21,336 bases of DNA from CAZHGD01 sp964531735 (GCA_964531735.1 CAZHGD010000130.1:1-21336); one strand, 5' to 3'; positions 1-7,483 are shown, counted from the first letter of the stretch. Numbers and translations are program-made. Notes: generated from the sequence alone by a model not told the origin.

Positions 1-44
1 GGGGCTTGTCGATCCCTGGTCTTGCCGACGCGATTCTTGGACAG

Positions 45-56
45 GCTCCTAGGAGC
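45..56. repeat. 12-bp perfect palindrome
   Basis: GCTCCTAGGAGC is a perfect palindrome just beyond the stop codon of the minus-strand gene that ends at 62. It has no loop and no T-tract, so it is not a standard intrinsic terminator. It could be a protein-binding site or chance. Nothing else is recognisable in bases 1-61. Confidence 0.3.
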
Positions 57-61
57 GCGGT

Positions 62-1135
62 TCAGCCGGTCCAGTCATCAATCGCCTGCGCAATCGCCGG
101 GTAGCTCACGCGCCAGCGGCCGGGCGGTACGTTCTCGGAGATCTGGATCCACAGGCGGCCGCTGGCCGCGCCCTGGTCGAGCATCTCCCAGGTCTTCGCG
201 TGGATGGCCTCGGGTGACGCCAAATGCACCGACGAGGGGAAGTTGGGGAAGGCCCGCAAGTCCGGCTTCAGCGCCAACGCGTCGGCCACGCTGGTGTCGT
301 TGTCCGGCGGCGGTGACAGCGAATCCAGGCCGCGGATGGGCGACTCGCGAATGGCCGACCAGAGCGGCCGCAGATCGCCGTCCATGTGGTTGTGGATGGG
401 CAGGTCGAGCCCGGCGGCGGCCAGCAGGTCGGCGAGGTCCTGGTAGGCCGGCAGGCAGTACTGCCGGAAGTAGCGCTCGCCGATGGTTGGCGCGGTGACG
501 TTGTCGGGGAAGACCAGCCACGGAATCGGCACCTGACGGGCCACCTCGACCGCGGCGGCGAAGATGCGGTGTTGCACCTCGCCGAGGGCCGCGACCACCT
601 CGCCCATGAGCACCGGCTCGTCGACCAGGTGCAGGCTGAGGTCCTGCAGACTGACCCATTCGACCCAGAGCTGCTGGTATGGCGTGCGGCCGACGGTCAC
701 ATGCGGCAGCCCGTCCTCACCGAGTTGCCGCATGGCGCCGGCCACGCCGTCGAGGTTCGGGCGCACGATCGTGTCACGCAGATAGGCGAGCAGCACGCGG
801 TAGTCCTCGGGCTGCTGGATGTAGAACGCGTGCGTGGCGGCGCTGCCGAGCGCCGGCTCGACCAGCTTCGTCTGGGTGAGCGAACCGGCCGGCGTGTGGA
901 GCGTCTGGTGGTAACCGCGCCGGCCGTCAGCCTCGAAGTGCGCCGTGTCCACCCGGCAGTTGGGCGTCTCGGTGACCGCAGCGCCGACCCAGGCCAGGAG
1001 CCCGATACGGTCGCGGCCGAGCAGCGCCTGCACCTGGTCGTCCGGCCCGCCGCAGTGGTTGTACTGGACGAACGGCACCCGGTCGAACGGTCGCCCCTGC
1101 ACCACGGCCAACATCCGCTCGCGCATGGTCATCAT
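62..1135 (-). CDS. UroD-superfamily protein (not HemE)
   Basis: Predicted 357-residue protein of the uroporphyrinogen decarboxylase / cobalamin methyltransferase superfamily. The N-terminus MTMRERMLAVVQGRPFDRVP is the typical opening of this family. The C-terminal half carries HNHMDGDL and a GLDSLSP segment, where corepressor or metal-binding residues lie in relatives. The arginine-rich MRQAGR signature of true HemE is absent, so heme synthesis is unlikely. Many relatives in polysaccharide-degrading bacteria are uncharacterised and may be methyltransferases or bind a small ligand. No signal peptide is visible, so it is probably cytoplasmic. I chose the ATG at 1135 because GGGGA (1141-1145) lies five bases upstream. 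An in-frame ATG at 1162 falls inside the predicted -10 box and is unlikely to be the start; ATG 1132 is a close alternative. It is divergent from the DedA gene. The substrate is unknown. Confidence 0.85.
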   Translation of the reverse strand: MMTMRERMLAVVQGRPFDRVPFVQYNHCGGPDDQVQALLGRDRIGLLAWVGAAVTETPNCRVDTAHFEADGRRGYHQTLHTPAGSLTQTKLVEPALGSAATHAFYIQQPEDYRVLLAYLRDTIVRPNLDGVAGAMRQLGEDGLPHVTVGRTPYQQLWVEWVSLQDLSLHLVDEPVLMGEVVAALGEVQHRIFAAAVEVARQVPIPWLVFPDNVTAPTIGERYFRQYCLPAYQDLADLLAAAGLDLPIHNHMDGDLRPLWSAIRESPIRGLDSLSPPPDNDTSVADALALKPDLRAFPNFPSSVHLASPEAIHAKTWEMLDQGAASGRLWIQISENVPPGRWRVSYPAIAQAIDDWTG

Positions 1136-1157
1136 CGCAGTCCCCGTCGGCCGCGGC

Positions 1158-1166
1158 AGCATAGCA
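1158..1166 (-). promoter_or_regulatory. extended -10 promoter for the UroD-like gene
   Basis: On the minus strand TGC is followed directly by TATGCT, an extended -10 element. No good -35 box is seen 16-18 bases upstream. The expected transcript start is near 1151, giving a leader of about 16 bases to the ATG at 1135. Confidence 0.5.
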
Positions 1167-1211
1167 CAGTCGGCGCGCCACCGTAATGGCGGCGGGCCGC
1201 GAGCGCACCTG

Positions 1212-1220
1212 TGCTACCAT
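1212..1220 (+). promoter_or_regulatory. possible extended -10 promoter for dedA
   Basis: TGC followed by TACCAT mirrors the opposite promoter: CTGTGCTA at 1209-1216 is the inverted copy of TAGCACAG at 1162-1169. No convincing -35 box is seen. Initiation near 1227 would leave only the ribosome binding site GGAGA and about eight bases before the start codon. Confidence 0.4.
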
Positions 1221-1240
1221 ATCCGCTGGAGACCGCCCGC

Positions 1241-1891
1241 ATGATGGGTTCGCTGGAGAATCTGATTCAGGCCGTTGGCTACCCCGGCCTGTTCTTCATC
1301 GTGTTCGCCGAGTGCGGCTTGTTCTTTGGCTTCTTCCTGCCGGGCGACAGTCTGCTCCTCACCGCCGGTCTGCTGGCGGCCAAGTTCCCGCACTTGTTCA
1401 GCATCTGGGTGCTGCTGCCCGGCTTGTACCTCTCCGCGTTCTCCGGTGACCAGACCGGCTACTGGTTCGGCGCCAAGACCGGTCCGGCGCTGTTCCGCCG
1501 CGAGGAGAGCCGGTTCTTCAAGCGCAGCCACCTGCTCAAGGCGCAGGCGTTCTACGAGAAGTACGGCGGCGTGACCATCATCCTGGCCCGGTTCATCCCG
1601 GCGGTGCGCACGTTCGCGCCGATTGTGGCCGGGGCCGCCAAGATGCCCTACCGGCGCTTCGTCAGCTTCAGCCTGATCGGCTGCCTGTGCTGGGCCGTCG
1701 GCGTCACCAGCCTGGGCTACTACCTCGGTCGCACCATCGGCGAGCTCGCCCACGCCGACCGCTATCTGCTCGGCATCGTGCTGTGCTTCTTCTTCATTCC
1801 GGGCCTGCCGCCGCTGTACCACTTCCTGCAGGCTCGCAAAGAGGGTCGCGCCGCCGCCGCGCCGTCGAGCGCCGCGCCCGAGCCCGACTGA
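1241..1891 (+). CDS. DedA-family (VTT domain) membrane protein
   Basis: Integral inner-membrane protein of 216 residues. Family signatures are clear: the segment ending GFFLPGD near the N-terminus, GDQTGYWFG with its conserved Gly-Asp, and ARFIPAVRTFAPIVAGAAKM, which holds the paired arginines and prolines typical of DedA proteins. Hydrophobic segments fit several membrane or re-entrant helices, and the short C-terminal tail is rich in Ala, Pro and Glu. DedA proteins act in lipid translocation (for example undecaprenyl-phosphate or phosphatidylethanolamine flipping) and envelope homeostasis; which lipid this one moves cannot be told. The start at ATG 1241 has GGAGA (1228-1232) eight bases upstream; a GTG at 1211 overlaps the predicted -10 and was rejected. 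No operon partner follows: the next gene begins 120 bases later. Confidence 0.93.
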   Translation: MMGSLENLIQAVGYPGLFFIVFAECGLFFGFFLPGDSLLLTAGLLAAKFPHLFSIWVLLPGLYLSAFSGDQTGYWFGAKTGPALFRREESRFFKRSHLLKAQAFYEKYGGVTIILARFIPAVRTFAPIVAGAAKMPYRRFVSFSLIGCLCWAVGVTSLGYYLGRTIGELAHADRYLLGIVLCFFFIPGLPPLYHFLQARKEGRAAAAPSSAAPEPD

Positions 1892-1946
1892 GCGCGACCG
1901 GCCACCGCCGCGCACGCGATGTTGCACCCGCGTAAGCAGACCGTGG

Positions 1947-1973
1947 TTGGCCGCAACTGAGACTGGGTATCAC
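1947..1973 (+). promoter_or_regulatory. weak candidate promoter for the prepilin-like gene
   Basis: TTGGCC (1947-1952) and TATCAC (1968-1973) are separated by 15 bases, shorter than ideal. A small inverted repeat GGCGGCC-T-GGCCGCC (1983-1997) lies between this and the ribosome binding site. This is the best candidate in the 120-base gap, but it is weak. Confidence 0.2.
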
Positions 1974-2011
1974 TCCGGCACCGGCGGCCTGGCCGCCACC
2001 CGGAGATAGCG

Positions 2012-2716
2012 ATGCGACGGCGACGTGGCTTCACGCTGATCGAGTTGCTGGTGGTGATCGCGATCATCGCCATCCTGGCGGCCATCCTGTTCCCGGTCTT
2101 CGCGCAGGCCCGCAACCGCGCCGAGACCATCTCGTGCATGTCGAACGTGAAGCAGTTGGTCACCGCGGCCATGATGTACTCACAGGACTGGAACAGCGTC
2201 CTGCCGAAGTACAGCCACGGCACCGGCTACTACGGTTGTCTAGGCTACGCCGGTGGCGACGGGGCCCGGTGGGCCGATTCGCTCTACACCTACGTGAAGA
2301 ACACCCAGGTCTTCGACTGCCCGGCGGCGGACAAGAACCTGGCGCTCCTCTCGGGGAGCACCTTCTTCGACATCACGACGTATTCCTACGGCTGCAACAC
2401 GCCGTCGGCCTCGGGCTCGGGCTTCGGCGCGGCCGGTCGCAAGCTGAACCGCATCACGATGCCGTCGAACACGATCCTGTTTGCTGAAGACGGCTACCAG
2501 GAGGCCGGCGCCGACCTGGAGGCCATCGCGCGCGAGATACCGAACGCCGCGGACACGCTGGCCTCGCTCGGTGACCGCGTGGACGGCACGCGGCACACCA
2601 ACTGCGCGCGCACCGACTATGGTGCCTACTGGCTGAACTTCGCGTATCTGGACGGGCACGTCAAGTACCGCAAGCTCAGTGACACGTACCTGGACCAGTG
2701 GCGGTCCGACCAGTAG
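2012..2716 (+). CDS. prepilin-like DUF1559-type protein
   Basis: Type IV pilin/type II pseudopilin-like protein of 234 residues. Residues 1-6 (MRRRRG) form the short basic leader; a prepilin peptidase would cut after Gly6, leaving Phe at +1 and Glu at +5 (FTLIE), followed by a hydrophobic helix. The globular part has the segment CMSNVKQLVTAAMMYSQD after the helix, several cysteines and the C-terminal YLDGHVKY, matching the DUF1559 (SBP_bac_10-like) architecture. Such proteins are highly paralogous in Armatimonadota, Planctomycetota and Lentisphaerota, and their roles are mostly unknown: surface or secretion-associated rather than motility pilins. GGAGA (2002-2006) lies five bases before the ATG. 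No pilus assembly genes are nearby, so processing must rely on machinery encoded elsewhere. Confidence 0.95.
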   Translation: MRRRRGFTLIELLVVIAIIAILAAILFPVFAQARNRAETISCMSNVKQLVTAAMMYSQDWNSVLPKYSHGTGYYGCLGYAGGDGARWADSLYTYVKNTQVFDCPAADKNLALLSGSTFFDITTYSYGCNTPSASGSGFGAAGRKLNRITMPSNTILFAEDGYQEAGADLEAIAREIPNAADTLASLGDRVDGTRHTNCARTDYGAYWLNFAYLDGHVKYRKLSDTYLDQWRSDQ

Positions 2717-3069
2717 GCACCAGCAGGTGCCCGACCGGTCGAGGCAAACGGTCGGCCGGCGACCGGGCAGGGGTGACACCGAGCGCGAGGCGCGCCGGAG
2801 CCTGCGGCCAAGCGGCGGGCACCGTGATCTGCGGTCGTTCCAGGTGGCCACGGTCAGCCAGACGGTTTGTCGACGCTCGCTCGCGAACCGTCGACCAGAT
2901 GGTGCCGGCCGCTCGCAGTGGCCGGCAGAACATCGCCGAAGGCAGCCGCGCGTCGGCTCGCCGTTCTGGGGCTGCTCCGCCTCCCCCGATTGCCACGGCG
3001 CGCAGCGGCAGTCGCACCCACGCAGGAGAACTACCGGTCCGGGCCGAACCACGCGCCAGGAGCCCGGAC
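2717..3069 (+). other. noncoding leader with several inverted repeats
   Basis: This 353-base gap separates the pilin-like gene from the glycosidase operon. Four inverted repeats are visible: 2716-2721/2726-2731 (GGCACC/GGTGCC, overlapping the previous stop codon), 2731-2737/2749-2755 (CCGACCG/CGGTCGG), 2861-2867/2886-2892 (GACGGTT/AACCGTC, flanking GTCGAC-rich sequence) and 2903-2910/2920-2927 (TGCCGGCC/GGCCGGCA). None is followed by a T-run. The open frame that crosses the gap in phase with the downstream gene has the low-complexity Arg/Ser/Ala/Pro composition of noncoding GC-rich DNA. I recognise no known riboswitch. It may hold operators or a structured leader. Confidence 0.5.
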
Positions 3070-4665
3070 ATGCCTGCCCGCATTGCCGCCAACAACGTCT
3101 GGCAGACGGCCTTCGACAGCACGGCCAGTTACGCTGACCCCAGCGCCGAGGTGGAGCTCGATGTCGTCTTCCGCGGGCCCGACGGGCGCGAGCAACGGGT
3201 GCCGGCCTTCTGGGCCGGCGGCAATGCCTGGCGCGTCCGCTTCAGTTCGCCGACACCGGGCGAGTACACCTGGCACAGCCTCTGCTCGCAACCAGACGAC
3301 TCCGGCCTGCACGGCCGCGAAGGCACGCTGGAAGTCGTGCCCTACGACGGCGACAACCCGCTCTACCAGCACGGCGCGTTGCGCGTCGCCGACGACCGCC
3401 GACACTTGGCCCACACCGACGGCACGCCCTTCTTCTGGCTCGGCGATACGTGGTGGATGGGCTTCTGCAGCCGGCTCAAATGGCCTCACGACTGGGTCTG
3501 CCTCGGCGACGACCGCGTCCACAAGGGCTTCTCGGTCATCCAGATCGTGGCCGGACTGTTCCCGGACATGGGCGCCTTCGACGAGCGCGGCAACAACGAC
3601 GCCGGCTGGCCCTGGACGCCCGGGTTCGAGACCCTCAACCCGGCCTGGTTCGACGCCGCCGACACCAAGCTCAACTGGCTGGCCAAACACGGCCTGGTGC
3701 CTTGCGTGGTCGGCTGCTGGGCCTACTACCTGCCCTGGATGGGCCTGGCGAAGATGAAGCGCCACTGGCGCTATCTGGTCGCCCGCTGGGGCGCGCAGCC
3801 GGTGGTCTGGTGCCTCGCCGGCGAAGGCGCCATGCCCTACTACCTGTCCGCCGACCGCGACGGTGACATCGCCCTGCAGCGGCGAGGCTGGACCGAGCTG
3901 GCCCGCTACGTGCGCGAGATCGACCCGTTCGGCCGGCTGCTCAGCATCCACCCGACCGATCTGGGCACGCGGCAGGTCGAGGATCCGTCCGTCCTCGACT
4001 TCGACATGCTCCAGACCGGCCATGGCGACCGCGCCAGCCTACCGCACACCCTTCGCTGCGTCGAGGCCGCCTACGCGGGTCAGCCGACCATGCCGGTGGT
4101 CAACAGCGAAGTCTGCTACGAAGGCATCGGCGAGAGCTGCCGGCAGGAGGTGGTCCGGCTGATGTTCTGGTCGTCGGTGCTCGGCGGCGCCTGCGGCTTC
4201 ACCTACGGCGCCAACGGGCTGTGGCAGCTCAACCGCAAGGACCAACCGTACGGCCCGTCACCCCATGGCATGTCGTGGGGCGGGCCGACCTGGGAGGAGG
4301 CCATGGCGCTGCCCGGCTCCGGGCAACTCGGCTTGGCCAAGCAGATTCTGGCCCAGTGGCCCTACCAGCGCTTCGAGCCGCATCCGGAGTGGGTCGAGCC
4401 ACACGCCACCCCGGAGCAGCCAGACCAGGCCGTGGCCGCGGGCGTCGACGGCGAAGTGCGCCTGGTCTACCTGCCGGCCGGACTGGTCTGGAATCCGCCC
4501 ACCTTCACCGCCCTGGTGCCGGGCCGCACCTACCAGGTGAAGCTGATCAGTCCGGTCGACGGCCACGAGCACGACCTCGGCGCGCACACCGCGGATGCCG
4601 ACGGCCACTGGCGGTTTGACCGCCGGTTGCCCATCTATCAGGACTGGCTGGTCGCCATCGTCTGA
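3070..4665 (+). CDS. DUF5060-DUF4038 glycoside hydrolase-like protein
   Basis: Predicted 531-residue glycosidase-like protein. Residues about 1-95 form a DUF5060-like beta-sandwich (FRGPDGREQ, PAFWAGG, VRFSSPTPGEYTW). Residues about 115-440 are a DUF4038 TIM barrel (apiosidase/GH140-like), with GTPFFWLGDTWW at its entrance. The C-terminal about 80 residues resemble the collagen-binding-like domain often attached to DUF4038 (YLPAGLVWNPP, VPGRTYQVKLISP). Candidate catalytic acids are Glu252 in WCLAGEG and Glu347 in VVNSEVCYEG; this is inferred from their positions, not proven. AGGAG (3058-3062) seven bases before ATG 3070 fixes the start, so the upstream in-frame extension is not coding. No signal peptide is seen from this start, unlike its partner 17 bases downstream. 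The substrate is unknown; plant or microbial side-chain sugars are plausible. Confidence 0.9.
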   Translation: MPARIAANNVWQTAFDSTASYADPSAEVELDVVFRGPDGREQRVPAFWAGGNAWRVRFSSPTPGEYTWHSLCSQPDDSGLHGREGTLEVVPYDGDNPLYQHGALRVADDRRHLAHTDGTPFFWLGDTWWMGFCSRLKWPHDWVCLGDDRVHKGFSVIQIVAGLFPDMGAFDERGNNDAGWPWTPGFETLNPAWFDAADTKLNWLAKHGLVPCVVGCWAYYLPWMGLAKMKRHWRYLVARWGAQPVVWCLAGEGAMPYYLSADRDGDIALQRRGWTELARYVREIDPFGRLLSIHPTDLGTRQVEDPSVLDFDMLQTGHGDRASLPHTLRCVEAAYAGQPTMPVVNSEVCYEGIGESCRQEVVRLMFWSSVLGGACGFTYGANGLWQLNRKDQPYGPSPHGMSWGGPTWEEAMALPGSGQLGLAKQILAQWPYQRFEPHPEWVEPHATPEQPDQAVAAGVDGEVRLVYLPAGLVWNPPTFTALVPGRTYQVKLISPVDGHEHDLGAHTADADGHWRFDRRLPIYQDWLVAIV

Positions 4666-4682
4666 GGCACGAGGAGACGTTG

Positions 4683-7052
4683 ATGCGCTATGCAAGCTTG
4701 GTGCTGGCCCTGGCCACACCGCTCTGGGCCGCCTATCCGACACCGACCGAGGCCGGTTTCCACCACTGCGCGCTGATCTACAATCGCGCGCAGCGGCCGG
4801 CCGAGGATCTGGCGCTGTACGCAGCGCACCACGTGGCCGGCCGGCCGACCGAGTGGATGTTCGACGCCTTCCTCTTCCTGGTCTTCAGCACGCCGTCGGG
4901 CAAAAGCACCATGACCGGCGCCACCAACCAGGCCGACTGGCAGGCGCACCTCGACCAGTGGTTCGCGCCCGGCCGCGACCTGGCCGCGCTCGACGAGGCC
5001 ATCGAGCGCTGCGCCAAGACGCTCGGTCAGCCACCGGCCAAGCGCGCGGTGATGTTCTCAATCCCGCATCCGTCGCGCGTGATGACCCAGTTTGGCGACG
5101 TTGACGGCGACGGCCGCAGCGAAGACCTGTCGAAGCCCGAGGACGTGAAGAAGGTCCTGTCGTGGTACGTCGGCGGCGTGCGCCAGCGCTTCGAGGCCGG
5201 CCACTACAAGCACCTGCGCCTGTGGGGCCTGTACTGGATGGATGAGGGCATCGGCGAGTACGACCGGGCGAACGTCAAAGCCACCTCTGAGGTCCTCCAC
5301 GGCCAGGGCCTGCGGTTCCTGTGGATCCCCTGGTACCGAGCACCGGGCTACACCGACTGGCGTGAACTCGGCTTCGACGTGTCGATCATGCAGCCGAACT
5401 ACGCCTTCCAGGAGGTGCATCTGGGCAAGGTGCGACGGAACCGGCTGGCCCACAACGCCGAACTGAGCCGTGATAGCGGGCAGGGCGTGGAGATCGAACT
5501 GCCCATGGCCTACACGGCTCCCGCCGCCGACCGCCTGTTCCTCCACTACCTGCACGACGGCTCTGCTGGCCGCTGGGGGTATCAGGACGGTGCCACCGCC
5601 TACTATACCGGCGCCGAGGACGTGGAGAAGCTGGCGCGCACGGACGAACCGCGCCTGCGCCGACTGTATGACGCCCTCGCCGACTACATCGCCGGCCGCC
5701 CGGTACCCGAGCCTGACGCGCCCACCACCTGGACGACCGACGGCCGGGCGCTGAGCAGCCTGGACCTCGGCGGCCTGGCCAAGGGTGAACGGCTGACCAC
5801 GGCCGAGACGAGCTTCGACATCCCGCGCGCCGTGTCCGAGCTCGACGTGTTCCTCGACGAGCCGGCGGGGCAGCCGAGTTGGCGTGGCTACGTGCGTGTC
5901 GAGTTGCGGCGGCCGGGGCGGACCGAGTGGGAGCCGGGCGGCTGGGCCGTGCGGCCACACCCCGACCAGCGCACCGGACGCTACCAGGTGGTGACCGTAC
6001 CGGTGCAGCAACTGGCGAGCGGCTTGCGCGTCCGGTTCGTCTCAGAGGCCGCCGCGGCGCCGCTGGTGACCGGTCTGGCACCGTTCGTGCGCGGGCCGGT
6101 CGACCCCCTGCCGAACCTGGCGCTCCGCCGGCCGTACCAATTCCGGCCGCTGCCCCAGGGCCGTTACGGTGACAACGGACACAAGCTCAACGACGGGAAG
6201 GTCAGCCAGCTCGGTTTCGCGAGCGGTGAGATGGTGGGCTGGTATGGCGACGAGGTCGCGGTGACGTTCGACCTCGGCGCGGTCCATGCCATCTCGCAGG
6301 TGGTGGCGCACTGCCAGGGCGGCTCGGTCGCGGCGGTCAACTGGCCCGCCGGCGCGGTGCTGTTCACCGGTGTCGGGGCCATGCCGCCCAGCAGCCTCGG
6401 CGGACCGGGCGCGCCACCGGAGGGCTTCACCTGGCTCGGACCGGCGCCACTACAGGTCGATCGCGAGCGCAGCAAGATCGACCAGGACGGCCACCTGACC
6501 TTCCAGCCGGCCCAGCCGCTGGACGCCCGTTACCTCACGCTCGTGATGAAGGCCGACGGCTGGCTGATGCTGTCCGAGATCGAGATCCTCAGCGGCGGCC
6601 GCAACCTCGCGCCGCAGGCGCGCTACCTGCTGTCGCCGCTGCCGACCGCCGGCGGCGACGCCAAGTATCCGGAGAACGGCCGCCGGCTCACCGACGGCGT
6701 GATCCCCGACGGCTTCTCCGGCCAGCAGTTGACGGGCTGGACCGACCGCGAGCCGCGCGAAGTGGTCATCGACCTGGGCAGCGCGCGGCCGCTGCACGAG
6801 GTGGTCGTCTGGTCGGTGCGCTACCATGGGGCCGGCATCCACGATCTCGGCTCGGTGGTGGTAGACCTGTCGGCCGACGGCCAGACCTGGCGCCCGGCCG
6901 GCCAGGCCGAGCTGACGGTCCGGCCGAAGAAAGACGGTCCGCACGGCCCGTTGGCGTACCGGAGCGCGGCCGCGGGTGAGGCGCGCTTCGTGCGCGTGCG
7001 CGTCACCGGTGGCAAGGGCTGGGCCATGCTGAGTGAGATCGAGGTCCACTGA
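4683..7052 (+). CDS. secreted DUF4855 protein with two discoidin-like domains
   Basis: Predicted 789-residue exported protein. A signal peptide is clear (MRYASLVLALATPLWA, probable cut before AYP). Residues about 20-340 match the DUF4855 type, a barrel-like domain with WGLYWMDEG and WIPWYRAPGY; the first holds a possible catalytic Asp/Glu pair. About 340-475 is a beta-rich linker. Residues 477-637 and 640-789 are two F5/8 type C (discoidin-like) carbohydrate-binding domains that look duplicated: each begins NLA and ends with MLSEIE. DUF4855 is poorly characterised, but it occurs in glycan-degrading bacteria. The start at ATG 4683 has GAGGAG (4671-4676) six bases upstream; a TTG three bases earlier is a poorer choice. 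It follows the glycosidase gene by 17 bases, so the two are almost certainly cotranscribed. Likely role: binding and attacking an extracellular or periplasmic polysaccharide. Confidence 0.88.
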   Translation: MRYASLVLALATPLWAAYPTPTEAGFHHCALIYNRAQRPAEDLALYAAHHVAGRPTEWMFDAFLFLVFSTPSGKSTMTGATNQADWQAHLDQWFAPGRDLAALDEAIERCAKTLGQPPAKRAVMFSIPHPSRVMTQFGDVDGDGRSEDLSKPEDVKKVLSWYVGGVRQRFEAGHYKHLRLWGLYWMDEGIGEYDRANVKATSEVLHGQGLRFLWIPWYRAPGYTDWRELGFDVSIMQPNYAFQEVHLGKVRRNRLAHNAELSRDSGQGVEIELPMAYTAPAADRLFLHYLHDGSAGRWGYQDGATAYYTGAEDVEKLARTDEPRLRRLYDALADYIAGRPVPEPDAPTTWTTDGRALSSLDLGGLAKGERLTTAETSFDIPRAVSELDVFLDEPAGQPSWRGYVRVELRRPGRTEWEPGGWAVRPHPDQRTGRYQVVTVPVQQLASGLRVRFVSEAAAAPLVTGLAPFVRGPVDPLPNLALRRPYQFRPLPQGRYGDNGHKLNDGKVSQLGFASGEMVGWYGDEVAVTFDLGAVHAISQVVAHCQGGSVAAVNWPAGAVLFTGVGAMPPSSLGGPGAPPEGFTWLGPAPLQVDRERSKIDQDGHLTFQPAQPLDARYLTLVMKADGWLMLSEIEILSGGRNLAPQARYLLSPLPTAGGDAKYPENGRRLTDGVIPDGFSGQQLTGWTDREPREVVIDLGSARPLHEVVVWSVRYHGAGIHDLGSVVVDLSADGQTWRPAGQAELTVRPKKDGPHGPLAYRSAAAGEARFVRVRVTGGKGWAMLSEIEVH

Positions 7053-7072
7053 TCCTTCGCACGCGTCGGCGT

Positions 7073-7111
7073 CCGGCGCGGCCCGCGGCTTGGCACCGCG
7101 GGCCGCGCCGG
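7073..7111. terminator. perfect 16-bp inverted repeat after the glycan operon
   Basis: The arms 7073-7088 and 7096-7111 are exact reverse complements, all G and C, around a seven-base loop CTTGGCA. The structure starts 20 bases after the stop codon of the DUF4855 gene. No U-tract follows, so it is not a canonical intrinsic terminator, although such a stable hairpin could stop or stabilise the transcript. The loop contains the -35 hexamer of the next promoter. Confidence 0.55.
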
Positions 7112-7117
7112 TATAAT
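7090..7117 (+). promoter_or_regulatory. sigma70-like promoter for the Dabb gene
   Basis: TTGGCA (7090-7095), a 16-base spacer and a perfect TATAAT (7112-7117). Transcription would start near 7124, leaving a leader of about 27 bases that contains GGAAGGA. It is the best -10 box in the window. The spacer is exactly the right arm of the inverted repeat. Confidence 0.75.
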
Positions 7118-7150
7118 GGCGCTGCGCTACGGCGCACGGAAGGACTGCTG

Positions 7151-7444
7151 ATGGTCGAGCACTTGGTACTGCTGAAGCTCAAGGACGGGACGCCGGAGGA
7201 GGCGATCGGCGCCATTGTCGATGGTCTGCGGGCGCTGCCGGACCAGATCGAGACGATTCGCGAGCTGAGCTGCGGCCTCAACTTCAGCGAGCGCGGTCAG
7301 GGCTTCCAGATCGGCCTGCGCGTGCGGTTCGATGATCGGGCCGGACTGGAGGTCTACGGCCCGCATCCGGCCCACCAGGGCGTGGTGGCCAAGCTCATCC
7401 GGCCGCACCTCGAAGACATCGTGGCGTCCGACTTCGAGGCCTGA
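7151..7444 (+). CDS. Dabb (stress-responsive A/B barrel) domain protein
   Basis: A 97-residue ferredoxin-like dimeric alpha/beta barrel protein. It opens with VEHLVLLKLK and ends HPAHQGVVAKLIRPHLEDIV followed by DFEA, closely matching the Dabb family, with the HPxH segment and an acidic-Phe end. Related small proteins are found in stress responses and, in some cases, act as small-molecule cyclases or oxygenases; the reaction here is unknown. No signal peptide is present, so it should be cytoplasmic. AAGGA (7140-7144) lies six bases before the ATG, and its own strong promoter lies directly upstream. It sits between the glycan operon and the lipid A operon and is separated from the latter by a second promoter, so it looks like a single-gene transcription unit. 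Confidence 0.92.
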   Translation: MVEHLVLLKLKDGTPEEAIGAIVDGLRALPDQIETIRELSCGLNFSERGQGFQIGLRVRFDDRAGLEVYGPHPAHQGVVAKLIRPHLEDIVASDFEA

Positions 7445-7459
7445 GCAAGCCCTCGCGAA

Positions 7460-7476
7460 GCCGCTCGGGAAGCGGC
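7460..7476. repeat. short hairpin downstream of the Dabb gene
   Basis: GCCGCT (7460-7465) and AGCGGC (7471-7476) form a 6-bp stem with a five-base loop, ending eight bases before the fabZ -35 box. There is no T-run. It may be a weak terminator; chance is possible in such GC-rich DNA. Confidence 0.3.
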
Positions 7477-7483
7477 GTATCGG

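Noticed and set aside
62..1162. HemE (true uroporphyrinogen decarboxylase) for the first gene
   Set aside because: The MRQAGR-type arginine motif required for uroporphyrinogen binding is missing, and no other heme genes are nearby.
1172..1179. GGCGCGCC palindrome in the divergent promoter gap
   Set aside because: Such GC-only octamers are expected by chance in DNA this GC-rich, and it does not align with a promoter box.
2698..3069. In-frame N-terminal extension of the DUF4038 protein
   Set aside because: The extension overlaps the previous gene, has low-complexity Arg/Ser/Ala/Pro composition and no signal peptide, while AGGAG lies seven bases before ATG 3070, where family homology begins soon after.
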